DNA of 7,222 nt from an uncultured Clostridia bacterium (lineage in GTDB: Bacteria > Bacillota > Clostridia > Christensenellales > Borkfalkiaceae), in NCBI GenBank assembly GCA_944372565.1, contig CALVZR010000146.1, forward strand, positions 1 through 7,222, written 5' to 3'. Of this stretch, positions 1-6,069 are shown piece after piece; position 1 is the first letter of the stretch, and each line of letters starts with the position of its first letter. The notes beneath the pieces were generated by a model. The model ran no database searches. It saw only the letters and a list, made by a program, of their open reading frames with translations, and had not been told where the DNA came from. The translations under genes were made by a program, and so were the position numbers.

Positions 1-250
1 AGAGAAGTTTCGCATAGTCTTTGCACTTTTCGCTCGTTTTGGGGTCGATGATAGTTACGCCCGAAAGGTTTTCTTCCGGGTGGGCCTTTCTGATCTCCTC
101 CTCGTTGCCGAGGAGCACGATCTTCGCGATGCCGCGCGCCTGCGCGTCCCCCGCGGCCTTCACCACGCGCGCGTCCTCCCCTTCGGGCAGGACGATGGTT
201 TTGGAAAGTTTCTTGGCTTTTTCCACGATTTCGTCTAAAATGTTCGACAT
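1..250 (-). CDS. pta: Phosphate acetyltransferase, N-terminal part (runs off the left edge)
   Basis: Only the first 83 codons are in the window; the rest lies to the left. The protein starts MSNILDEIVEKAKKLSKTIV and continues with the segments LPEGEDARVVKAA, IVLLGNEEEI and LSGVTIIDPKTSEK, which match the start of the Pta family (PTA_PTB fold). Family knowledge: Pta interconverts acetyl-CoA plus phosphate with acetyl phosphate plus CoA in the cytoplasm, and with acetate kinase yields ATP during fermentation. The ATG at 250 is preceded by AGGAGA (262-267) at a slightly long spacing of 11 bases. A good sigma-A promoter lies further upstream (372-400). The gene is divergent from tmcAL, a pairing known in Clostridia, where ackA usually follows pta; ackA would be outside this window. 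Phosphate butyryltransferase belongs to the same family and is less likely given the N-terminal sequence. Confidence 0.9.
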   Translation of the reverse strand, partial: MSNILDEIVEKAKKLSKTIVLPEGEDARVVKAAGDAQARGIAKIVLLGNEEEIRKAHPEENLSGVTIIDPKTSEKCKDYAKLL

Positions 251-307
251 AAAAGAATCTTTCTCCTGTATTTTAGGTTTTTTCTTTCTTTTCCGCGGAT
301 TTTGTAG

Positions 308-313
308 TATAAT
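308..313 (+). promoter_or_regulatory. Possible -10 box for tmcAL
   Basis: A perfect TATAAT lies on the plus strand about 107 bases before the tmcAL start. No convincing -35 box sits 16 to 18 bases upstream; the stretch there is T-rich, for example TTTCTT. If used, its transcript would overlap the leader of the oppositely oriented pta transcript by about 45 bases. It is the best candidate seen for tmcAL, but weak. Confidence 0.3.
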
Positions 314-371
314 AAGGGCGCGGGGACAAGTTCCCGCCGCAAGCGCCGCCGCGGGCTGCGCTTACGGAAAT

Positions 372-400
372 ATTATACAACATTCCGTTTCGATTGTAAA
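372..400 (-). promoter_or_regulatory. Sigma-A type promoter of pta
   Basis: On the minus strand the -35 box is TTTACA (400 to 395), then an exact 17-base spacer, then a perfect -10 box TATAAT (377 to 372). Transcription would start near 365, giving a leader of about 115 bases before the pta ATG at 250. The leader contains GC-rich short inverted repeats: a six-base stem at 341-346/358-363 and another with one G-T pair at 321-326/331-336. No known riboswitch pattern was recognised in it. Confidence 0.7.
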
Positions 401-420
401 CGGTTTCGGGAGATTCTTTT

Positions 421-1608
421 ATGAAAAATTGCGCGTGCATCGCCGAATACAACCCCCTGCACACGGGGCATCTCAGGCTCATTTCCCATATCAGGGACAC
501 GCTTAAAGCCGAAAGGCTGATCGTGGTGATGTCCGGCGATTTCTGCGAGCGCGGGGAAAACGCCGTGATGGACAAATATACGCGCGCCAAACACGCGGTG
601 TACGCGGGCGCGGACATCGTGATCGAACTGCCCGCGGTGTTCGCCACCGCAAACGCGGAGATCTTCGCCACGGGCGCGATGAAGATCATCAAGAGCCTGG
701 GCGTGGCGGACGCGATCTCCTTCGGCGTGGAATCGGGCGACGCCCAAACTTACCGCCGCGCAGCCGCCGCAATGCTGAACGAAACCAAGGAATTTAAACA
801 GGTTCTGAAACGCGAGCTGGAAACGGGCGTTTCCCTCGCGCGGGCGAAGTTCAACGCGGTGAAGGCGCTTAATTTGCCCGATCTCGACGAGGCGCTCGTT
901 TCCTCGCCCAACAACATCCTCGCGCTCGAATACGCGAAGGCGGCGATCAAACTGGGCGCGAACGTGGAACTTTTCCCTTTTCTTCGCGAAAACGCGCATA
1001 ACGACCCCGTTCTGCGCAAGAGCGTAACGAGCGCGCAGAGCATCCGTTTGCAGCTCGCGGAGGGCAACAAGCGTAAAATCAAAAAATATCTGCCCAAATT
1101 CGTCTATGCGGACCTGCCCGAAACGCCGCCCGATTTCCGCGTGCCCGTGACAGCGGCGCTCATGCGCTCCACGGCGAAAGACCTCGCGCGCATCACCGAC
1201 TGCACCGAGGGGCTGGAAAACCGCATCAAGGCGCTTTTGAAAGACAATCCCGAATACGACGCGCTTTTGGAAAAAGTTTCCACCAAGCGCTACACGCAGG
1301 CGCGCGTGCGGCGGATCTTTTTGGCGAACTTCCTCGCGATCGACGAAGATCTCGTGATGCGCTGTTTAAAAAGCGACCTTTACATCAAGGTGCTCGCCAT
1401 GCGCGCGGACGCCGCGCCGCTGCTCGCGGAGATCAAGGCGAACGCGAAAGTTCCCCTGCTCACCCGCAAGGCGGACTACCGCGCGCTCGAAAAGACCGCG
1501 CTCGAATGTTTTGAAAAGGACGCGCTTGCAAACGATTTGTTCAACCTCGTTTCCCGCGGGAAACAGAACGAATATTATACGCTCATCGTCCCCGCCGCGG
1601 AAAAATAA
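421..1608 (+). CDS. tmcAL: tRNA(Met) cytidine acetate ligase TmcAL (YlbM family)
   Basis: The 395-residue protein has the nucleotidyltransferase motif EYNPLHTGH (residues 9-17) and the family blocks MSGDFCERG (37-45), DKYTRAKHAVYAGADIVIEL (51-70), ISFGVESGD (99-107) and SSPNNILALEY (161-171), plus SAQSIR (204-209). Family knowledge: TmcAL activates acetate with ATP and transfers it to the wobble cytidine (C34) of elongator tRNA-Met, giving N4-acetylcytidine, which helps AUG decoding. Length is close to the roughly 400 residues usual for the family. The ATG at 421 is well placed, with GGGAG (408-412) eight bases upstream, and the EYNP motif sits at the expected position near the N-terminus. 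It is divergent from pta and followed by a strong terminator, so it is probably transcribed alone. Older annotations call this family simply nucleotidyltransferase. Confidence 0.93.
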   Translation: MKNCACIAEYNPLHTGHLRLISHIRDTLKAERLIVVMSGDFCERGENAVMDKYTRAKHAVYAGADIVIELPAVFATANAEIFATGAMKIIKSLGVADAISFGVESGDAQTYRRAAAAMLNETKEFKQVLKRELETGVSLARAKFNAVKALNLPDLDEALVSSPNNILALEYAKAAIKLGANVELFPFLRENAHNDPVLRKSVTSAQSIRLQLAEGNKRKIKKYLPKFVYADLPETPPDFRVPVTAALMRSTAKDLARITDCTEGLENRIKALLKDNPEYDALLEKVSTKRYTQARVRRIFLANFLAIDEDLVMRCLKSDLYIKVLAMRADAAPLLAEIKANAKVPLLTRKADYRALEKTALECFEKDALANDLFNLVSRGKQNEYYTLIVPAAEK

Positions 1609-1620
1609 ATCAAACGCCGA

Positions 1621-1656
1621 AACATCCCCTCTGTTTCGCAGAGGGGATGTTTTTTT
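1621..1656 (+). terminator. Intrinsic terminator after tmcAL
   Basis: A perfect 12-bp stem, AACATCCCCTCT (1621-1632) with AGAGGGGATGTT (1640-1651), closes a 7-base loop and runs into seven T residues (1650-1656). It begins 12 bases after the tmcAL stop codon. Confidence 0.92.
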
Positions 1657-1678
1657 ATCTCTTTTTTAGCCGCCCTGC

Positions 1679-1701
1679 CGCGGCGCTCGCCGCGATTTTT
1701 T
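1679..1701 (+). terminator. Second terminator-like hairpin
   Basis: The stem CGCGGC (1679-1684) pairs with GCCGCG (1689-1694) around a four-base loop, followed by one A and six T residues (1696-1701). It is short but all G-C, and lies 22 bases after the first terminator. Confidence 0.55.
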
Positions 1702-1713
1702 AAAACTTTTCCC

Positions 1714-1749
1714 CGCCCCGCGGCGTATGCCGCGGGGCGCATATTTTTT
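1714..1749 (+). terminator. Third terminator-like hairpin, just before ylbJ
   Basis: A perfect 11-bp stem (1714-1724 with 1729-1739, core GCCCCGCGGC) closes a GTAT loop. After four bases (CATA) a run of six T residues follows (1744-1749). The gap before the T-run is longer than ideal, so it may be a weak terminator or simply a stable hairpin ahead of the ylbJ start. Confidence 0.45.
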
Positions 1750-1761
1750 CGGGCGGGAAAA

Positions 1762-1767
1762 TATACT
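1762..1767 (+). promoter_or_regulatory. Possible -10 box placing the ylbJ start at the 5' end of its mRNA
   Basis: TATACT lies eight bases before the ylbJ ATG at 1776. With a normal -10 to start-site distance, transcription would begin at or next to the ATG, giving a leaderless or nearly leaderless mRNA. This would fit the lack of a ribosome binding site. No recognisable -35 box was seen in the T-rich stretch upstream, which belongs to the third hairpin. Confidence 0.3.
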
Positions 1768-1775
1768 TTTAGCGT

Positions 1776-2765
1776 ATGAACCGCGCCCTTTCCCTCAAAA
1801 AAAGGCTGAGCCGCTCCAAAAACGCCCTCCTTTCCCTGCCGGTCGTTCTCGCGATGCTGCTCGTCGCCCTCTCCTCCGAAACGTACGCCCGCGCCACCCT
1901 GAACGGCGTGAAATTATGGGCGTTCAATATCGTGCCCTCGGTGTTTCCCTATTTCGTGCTCACGGCGCTGCTCACCTCGCTGGGCAGCGCGGCAAAACTC
2001 GCCTCCCGCTGCGCGGGGCTTTCCCGCAGGCTGTTCGGCTGCGGCGGCATGAGCGCGTACGCCTTTTTCATCGCCGCCGTTTCGGGCTATCCCGGCGGGA
2101 GCAAGATCACCGCCGAACTCTACGAAAAAAACCTCGTTTCCGCCGGGGACGCCTATAAAATGAGCGGGTTCTGCTCGCTTTCCTCCCCGCTCTTCATCGT
2201 GGGAACGGCGGGCGCGATGCTCTTAAAAGACCGCGCCGCGGGTTTCGCCATCCTCGGTGCGCACTTTCTTTCCGTCCTCCTCACGGGAATGCTTCTGCGC
2301 GGAAAGAAAACGCGGGAAAACGCCCCGCCGCCCCCCGTTCCCCCCGCCGCGGACAATCTCCTCTACGAAGCCGTTTACGGCAGCGTGATCTCCCTGCTCG
2401 TGCTCGGCGGCATCGTTACGGTGTGTTTCGTGCTCATCGAAATGCTGGAAAACATCGGCGCGTTTCTCCTTCCCGTAAAGTTTTTCACCCTGCTCTTCGG
2501 CGACGAAACGCTGGCGCGGGGATTCGTTTACGGGCTGGTGGAATGCACCACGGGCATCGCCCGCGCGGCGGAATCGGCGTCCCCGCTCCGCGTTCCCGCG
2601 GCGGGCTTTCTGCTCTCGTTCGGCGGAGTTTCGGTGATGGCGCAGTCCGCCGCGTTCTTGAAAAGGGCGAAAATAAAGACCGCGCGCTTTTTCCTTTCCA
2701 AATGCCTGCACGCGGTCTTTACGTTTATTTTTCTGTTTGCCTTATCCTTTTTAATTCCGCTATAA
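1776..2765 (+). CDS. ylbJ: YlbJ-family multi-pass membrane protein (sporulation integral membrane protein)
   Basis: The 329-residue protein has about eight or nine hydrophobic segments (near 17-34, 48-69, 93-107, 137-175, 201-223, 227-242, 272-293 and 305-327). It carries the family signatures SGYPGGSK (103-110) and SPLFIVGTAG (137-146). A proline-rich loop, APPPPVPPAA (183-192), separates the halves. In Bacillus subtilis ylbJ is needed for efficient sporulation and lies near coaD and ylbM, as here; the transported substrate, if any, is not known to me. The protein is shorter than the roughly 400 residues of the Bacillus protein. ATG 1776 is the first possible start because an in-frame TAG lies at 1770-1772, yet no ribosome binding site precedes it. 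The last 41 bases overlap the convergent coaD gene, and the 3' end also holds the coaD-side terminator. A homologue does not prove that this organism sporulates. Confidence 0.82.
   Translation: MNRALSLKKRLSRSKNALLSLPVVLAMLLVALSSETYARATLNGVKLWAFNIVPSVFPYFVLTALLTSLGSAAKLASRCAGLSRRLFGCGGMSAYAFFIAAVSGYPGGSKITAELYEKNLVSAGDAYKMSGFCSLSSPLFIVGTAGAMLLKDRAAGFAILGAHFLSVLLTGMLLRGKKTRENAPPPPVPPAADNLLYEAVYGSVISLLVLGGIVTVCFVLIEMLENIGAFLLPVKFFTLLFGDETLARGFVYGLVECTTGIARAAESASPLRVPAAGFLLSFGGVSVMAQSAAFLKRAKIKTARFFLSKCLHAVFTFIFLFALSFLIPL
2674..2721 (-). terminator. Intrinsic terminator of the alr-coaD operon, inside ylbJ
   Basis: Read on the minus strand, TAAAGACCGCGTGC (2721 to 2708) pairs over 14 bases (one G-T) with GCGCGCGGTCTTTA (2687 to 2674) around a 20-base loop. 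It continues as TTTT (2673 to 2670). It starts four bases after the coaD stop codon, the expected place for a terminator, but lies wholly within the coding sequence of ylbJ on the other strand. Confidence 0.65.
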
Positions 2766-3222
2766 CGTCCTCTGCGATCTCCGCGGGCACGTAGGGCGAA
2801 ATATCCGCCCCCGCGTTGATGAGCATGCGTATCGACGTGGAGGAAATGTGCGTTTTACTGAGCGACGCGGGCAGATACACCGTGATGAGCTCGGGATACA
2901 TTTCCTGATTGTAATAAAACATATTGGTTTCGTATTTGAAATCATCCGCGTTGCGGATGCCGCGCACGTTTACGGTGATGCCCCTTTCTTTCATAAAATC
3001 GACGAGCAGCCCGTCGGAATGTTCCACCAAAACGCGCGGCTCGTTCGCATACAGCTTTTCGATGAAAGCAGCCCTGCGCTCCCCGCCGAACAGCGGGGTC
3101 TTATCGTGATTGTTGAGCACGGCGACGTGCACCCTGTCGAACATTTTGAGGCATTTTTCCACCACGTCCCTGTGCCCGACGGTGAACGGATCGAACGTCC
3201 CCGCGAAAACGCATTCTCTCAT
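2725..3222 (-). CDS. coaD: Phosphopantetheine adenylyltransferase CoaD
   Basis: The 165-residue protein shows the nucleotidyltransferase motif GTFDPFTVGH (8-17), followed by LLVDFMKERG (72-81), VRGIRNADDFKYE (86-98) and ISSTSIR (126-132), with the typical C-terminal DISPYVP (140-146). Family knowledge: CoaD transfers AMP from ATP to 4'-phosphopantetheine, making dephospho-CoA, the penultimate step of CoA synthesis in the cytoplasm. Length is normal. The region before ISST reads SLSKTH where many homologues have an aromatic residue (EYSF); the catalytic parts look intact. The ATG overlaps the rsmD stop by four bases (ATGA), so translation is probably coupled. It is the last gene of the operon and converges on ylbJ with a 41-base overlap. 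Confidence 0.95.
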   Translation of the reverse strand: MRECVFAGTFDPFTVGHRDVVEKCLKMFDRVHVAVLNNHDKTPLFGGERRAAFIEKLYANEPRVLVEHSDGLLVDFMKERGITVNVRGIRNADDFKYETNMFYYNQEMYPELITVYLPASLSKTHISSTSIRMLINAGADISPYVPAEIAEDVIAELKRIRQTEK

Positions 3223-3752
3223 ATTCTGTTCTCCTTCCGAAAAAACGTGAGATACGCCCTGCCGTATTTCCTCTCGTCCTTTTTTTGCAATCCCGCGATC
3301 TCCCCCGTAAAAGGCTCTTCGTGTTCAAAAACGGCAACGCCGTTTTCTTTTAATACGTCCCTTTTCCCGATGATTTCGAGCGCCGCTCCGCCGCTTGCCG
3401 AGCGGTACGGCGGATCGAGAAAGATCACGTCGAACTTTTCTTCCGTGTGCGCGAGATAATCCTCCGCGCGCGCCCGCAGCACCTTTGCCGGGATGCCGAG
3501 CAGGGCGAAATTTTTTTCCGCAACCTTCGCGCTTTCGGGCGAAACGTCCAAAAACACGCACTCCGCCCCGCGGGAAACGGCCTCGATGCCCACCGCGCCG
3601 CTGCCGCAGAACGCGTCTAAAAACCGCGCGCCGGGCGCAAGGCGCAGAATGTTGAACAGGCTTTCGCGCGTTCTGTCCGCGGTGGGGCGGATGGCCTGCC
3701 CGCCGAATTCCGCCAGCTTTCTCGAACGGTATTGCCCGCCGATCACCCTCAT
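3219..3752 (-). CDS. rsmD: 16S rRNA (guanine(966)-N(2))-methyltransferase RsmD
   Basis: The 177-residue protein begins MRVIGGQYRSRKL, the standard RsmD start, followed by IRPTADRTRESLFNIL (21-36). The SAM-binding region is LDAFCGSGAVGIEAVSRGA (45-63), with an acidic strand end at FLD (67-69). The catalytic motif is DPPY (113-116). Family knowledge: RsmD methylates N2 of G966 in 16S rRNA during small-subunit assembly, using S-adenosylmethionine. The open frame continues upstream to 4340, but that part is the antisense-like shadow of the neighbouring membrane protein gene. The ATG at 3752 is chosen because it gives the family N-terminus and overlaps the upstream stop codon in an ATGA. It likewise overlaps coaD by four bases. 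The rsmD-coaD pair is very widely conserved in bacteria. Confidence 0.95.
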   Translation of the reverse strand: MRVIGGQYRSRKLAEFGGQAIRPTADRTRESLFNILRLAPGARFLDAFCGSGAVGIEAVSRGAECVFLDVSPESAKVAEKNFALLGIPAKVLRARAEDYLAHTEEKFDVIFLDPPYRSASGGAALEIIGKRDVLKENGVAVFEHEEPFTGEIAGLQKKDERKYGRAYLTFFRKENRI

Positions 3753-4447
3753 TTTTTCCGCCGCTCCCGTTTCTTTCTGCGGCGTTTGTCGTGTTTGGCG
3801 TTCTCCTGCACGACCTCTTCGATGGGCTTCTGCCCGATCACCGATTTCGCGCCGGGGTGTTCGCCGTAGATCATACGGTTTGTACGCTTGATCTTCTCGT
3901 TCTGCCGCTTGACTTTCAGCCCGCCGCACGTATAGGCGATGTGCGTGAGCAGCACGATCACCACCGCGGCGTACAGCGACCAATATACGCTGATGGTGTT
4001 GTCTATACAGCGGAGCGGCAGGAAAAACGCCCCGTAGGTGAAGCCGATCGCGCCGGACATCGCCGCGCTGTCCGACCCGCAGAGATCCAAAATGACCTGA
4101 ATGAGAATCAGGATAATCAGGGGCGCGCCGGCGAACAGCCCGATGAAAATCCCCTTGTATTTTCCGTATTCGGAAACCCTGTCGAAATCGTAATAGTCCC
4201 CCGTTTCGGCGATGACGCGGCGCTTGATGTCGTTGGAATGGCGCAGTTTCGCCGCCGTTTCGCCCGATTTGAACACCATCATGAACACCACCAGCCCGTA
4301 AAGCCCGAGGTTGAGCGCGAACAGGATGAGTTCCAGCCATAAAAGGTCGTCGCCGATCATGGCGATCGCCATGGCGGTAACCATCGTGAGCAGGGTATAA
4401 ACCCAGATGACCCAGGTTTCTTTCAGATAATACTTAAACGTTTTCAA
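3749..4447 (-). CDS. Unknown five-helix membrane protein with a basic C-terminal tail
   Basis: I do not recognise this family. From a TTG start at 4447 it has 232 residues, beginning MKTFKYYLKETW. Hydrophobic segments lie near 12-31, 35-59, 99-123, 130-148 and 156-176. A charged loop separates helices 2 and 3 (60-98, with DYYDFDRVSEYGKYKG), and a hydrophilic C-terminal part (177-232) ends in a strongly basic run, KRRRKKRERRKK. There is no signal peptide and no catalytic motif I can name. The TTG is preceded by GGAG seven bases upstream and overlaps the end of the cyclo-ligase gene by 14 bases. An ATG further upstream (4540) lies deep inside that gene and would add a non-hydrophobic, shadow-like extension. 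The stop overlaps the rsmD start by four bases. The basic tail could bind RNA, ribosomes or anionic lipid; this is inference only. Confidence 0.75.
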   Translation of the reverse strand: MKTFKYYLKETWVIWVYTLLTMVTAMAIAMIGDDLLWLELILFALNLGLYGLVVFMMVFKSGETAAKLRHSNDIKRRVIAETGDYYDFDRVSEYGKYKGIFIGLFAGAPLIILILIQVILDLCGSDSAAMSGAIGFTYGAFFLPLRCIDNTISVYWSLYAAVVIVLLTHIAYTCGGLKVKRQNEKIKRTNRMIYGEHPGAKSVIGQKPIEEVVQENAKHDKRRRKKRERRKK

Positions 4448-4985
4448 CTCTTTTCTCCGTTCCTTTTTCGGTGACCAGAAAGTCGAGCGGCACGTCGCCC
4501 GCCTCGGTATCGAAAGTTTTTTTATAGACCTGCGCGGCATAGCAGATGCCGATCTTCACGCAGGGGTGCGCGGCGAAAAACCTGTCGTAATACCCCTTGC
4601 CGCGGCCGATGCGGTTGAGCGAGGAATCCGCCGCAACGAGGGGCGTAATGCACACGTCTATGCGCGCCGCCTCCTCCGTGCCCTCGGGTTCGGGAATGCC
4701 GAAACGGTTGTTTTTCATCTTCGCGCCCGCCCGCACGGCGAGCATGTCCTCCCCCGAAATTTTGGGCACGTAGATGTTTTTCCCCAGATTGAGCAGGCGG
4801 GAAATGATGTTCGCCGTGGGAACTTCCCCGCCCACGCCGAGATAGACGAAATAATTTTCCGCGTCCGTAAAGCCTTTCAGCGAAAAGAGATTTTCCTCTA
4901 TTTTCTCCTCCGCCAGCCGCCTCGTTTCGGGGGGAAGGTTGTCCCGTTTTGCGGAAAATTTCCGCCGCGCTCTCTTTTTCTTCAT
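4434..4985 (-). CDS. yqgN: 5-formyltetrahydrofolate cyclo-ligase (5,10-methenyl-THF synthetase)
   Basis: The 183-residue protein has the basic N-terminal region KKKRARRKFSAKRDNL (2-17), a glycine-rich stretch YLGVGGEVPT (48-57), FGIPEPEG (95-102), the hallmark GRGKGYYDRF (127-136) and DVPLDFLVTEKG (164-175). Family knowledge: it converts 5-formyl-THF to 5,10-methenyl-THF using ATP in the cytoplasm, returning stored folate to one-carbon metabolism. Length is normal. The ATG at 4985 is preferred over one at 5024 because it starts at the family N-terminus, is preceded by AAGGTG eight bases upstream, and forms an ATGA overlap with the alr stop. The 5024 start would reach 43 bases into alr. The gene symbol follows Bacillus usage. 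Confidence 0.92.
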   Translation of the reverse strand: MKKKRARRKFSAKRDNLPPETRRLAEEKIEENLFSLKGFTDAENYFVYLGVGGEVPTANIISRLLNLGKNIYVPKISGEDMLAVRAGAKMKNNRFGIPEPEGTEEAARIDVCITPLVAADSSLNRIGRGKGYYDRFFAAHPCVKIGICYAAQVYKKTFDTEAGDVPLDFLVTEKGTEKRVENV

Positions 4986-5989
4986 CTTAAATACACCTTT
5001 TCGCACCGCCTCGCCGCGCTGCATAAAATCTCGTAGGGAATGGTGCCGTTTTCCCGCGCGGTGCGTTCGAGGTTTTCCAGCACGTTCCGCTCCCCCCGTT
5101 CCCCCTCCGCCGCCGAAAGATCCATACAGCGGTTGTTGAGAAGATCCCCGCTTTTCTGGCGGAAAAGCCCGTCGGCATATCCGTAGCGGTATATGCTCGC
5201 CGTGCAGTCCTTTTCGAGCGGCGCGGCGCCGTAGAGAAGGTGCTGCCCCCGTTTCAGGCGGCGCACTTCCACCGTGGGGGCGAAAACCTTCATCGCGGGG
5301 GCGACTTCTACGGCGTCGCTCTCAAAAGGTTTATAGCCGTACAGGAGCAGACCTACGCGGCACATATCGAGGTGCACGCCCGCAAGGTATCCCCCGCTCG
5401 CCGAAATATGCGCGAGGATATCTCTATTATAACCGTTAATCAATTTATATGCAAGCAAAAATTCGTCGAGTTGCGCCGAAAGGGCGCGTTTTTCTTCGGG
5501 CGCGTAAAAATGGGAATACATCCCTTCGAGTTTCACGTTTTTATATCTGTCGAACGAATCGGCAAGCGCCTCCGTTTCCGAAAGCCCGCAGCCCAGGCGG
5601 TTCATCCCCGTATTGACTTTGATGTGCGCGCCGATCGTAACGCCCTCCCGTCTGGCGGCGGCGTCGAGAAAGGCGAGCGTTCCGATACGGGAAACGCTCG
5701 CCGTGAGGCCGTAGCGCGCGAACAGGCGGGCGTCCTGCAGAAAGGGCTCGGTGAGCACGAGGATTTTTTTATCGATGCCCGCGCGGCGCAGGCGCACGCC
5801 CTCTTCCGCGAGCGCGACGGAAAACATATCCGCCACGTCGTAAACGGCGTTTGCGCACATCGCGTCGCCGTGGCCGTAGGCGTCGGCTTTCACGACGGCG
5901 TTGAACAGCGCGCCGTCTTTCAGTCCCGCCTTGACGTTCTTTGCGTTTTCACGGATGACTTTCAGATCGATAACGGCTTTGTTGAGCAT
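4982..5989 (-). CDS. alr: Alanine racemase, compact form
   Basis: The 335-residue protein has the PLP lysine motif AVVKADAYGHG (Lys34), KVNTGMNRLG (124-133, with Lys124 and Arg131), CRVGLLLYG (210-218), the second catalytic tyrosine in LLYGAA (Tyr253), YGYADGLFR (269-277), CMD (288-290) and the end block PYEILC (318-323). Family knowledge: Alr interconverts L- and D-alanine for peptidoglycan. Catalytic residues appear complete, but the protein is about 40 to 50 residues shorter than usual. The loss is in the C-terminal beta-domain between YGYADG and PYEILC, with no frameshift evident. The ATG at 5989 has only a GGAG one base upstream, which is too close to be a normal ribosome binding site. 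It is the first gene of the leftward operon; its stop overlaps the cyclo-ligase start by four bases. Confidence 0.9.
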   Translation of the reverse strand: MLNKAVIDLKVIRENAKNVKAGLKDGALFNAVVKADAYGHGDAMCANAVYDVADMFSVALAEEGVRLRRAGIDKKILVLTEPFLQDARLFARYGLTASVSRIGTLAFLDAAARREGVTIGAHIKVNTGMNRLGCGLSETEALADSFDRYKNVKLEGMYSHFYAPEEKRALSAQLDEFLLAYKLINGYNRDILAHISASGGYLAGVHLDMCRVGLLLYGYKPFESDAVEVAPAMKVFAPTVEVRRLKRGQHLLYGAAPLEKDCTASIYRYGYADGLFRQKSGDLLNNRCMDLSAAEGERGERNVLENLERTARENGTIPYEILCSAARRCEKVYLR

Positions 5990-6002
5990 ACTCCATAGTA
6001 TG
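5987..6002 (-). promoter_or_regulatory. Inverted repeat over the alr start, containing a possible -10 box
   Basis: CATACT and AGTATG form a perfect 6-bp inverted repeat (5987-5992/5997-6002) with a four-base centre. On the minus strand the first arm, CATACT, resembles a -10 box ending seven bases before the alr ATG (5989), and the second arm contains that ATG. No good -35 box was found 17 bases upstream. It could be a leaderless promoter, a weak start-codon hairpin, or chance. Confidence 0.25.
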
Positions 6003-6026
6003 CCGCGGCGCGCTTTTTGGCGAATG

Positions 6027-6069
6027 TTTACGGCTTTTCCCTGCCCGCCCGTTCGGGAAAAGCCGTAAA
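6027..6069. repeat. Perfect 15-bp inverted repeat between the regulator gene and alr
   Basis: TTTACGGCTTTTCCC (6027-6041) is exactly complementary to 6055-6069, around a 13-base centre. No T-run follows the stem on either strand, so it is not a classical terminator. It partly shares bases with the T-run of the adjacent terminator, and its loop carries CCGCCCGTT (6045-6053), which is complementary to one arm of that terminator (6072-6080). Confidence 0.6.

Noticed and set aside
21..506. 161-residue open frame on the plus strand across pta and the start of tmcAL
   Set aside because: It reads antisense through pta and out of frame into tmcAL, and crosses the promoter region. No domain is seen.
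373..999. 208-residue open frame on the minus strand opposite tmcAL
   Set aside because: It is antisense to tmcAL with Arg/His/Val-rich shadow composition. High GC produces many such frames here, as also at 1727-2158, 2223-2711, 2848-3459 and 3791-4342.
3753..4340. Upstream extension of the rsmD frame, making a 373-residue protein
   Set aside because: The extra part is Arg/His-rich out-of-frame reading of the membrane protein gene. The RsmD family N-terminus and the ATGA overlap fix the start at 3752.
4448..4540. ATG at 4540 as the start of the membrane protein
   Set aside because: It would overlap the cyclo-ligase gene by 107 bases and add a basic shadow-like segment. TTG at 4447 has a well-spaced GGAG and a normal operon overlap.
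5240..5998. 252-residue open frame on the plus strand opposite alr
   Set aside because: It is antisense to a clearly recognised gene, has shadow-type composition and matches no family.
6027..6069. The perfect 15-bp inverted repeat as a classical terminator
   Set aside because: No T-run follows the stem on either strand; the T/A run lies on the wrong side. It is reported as a repeat instead.
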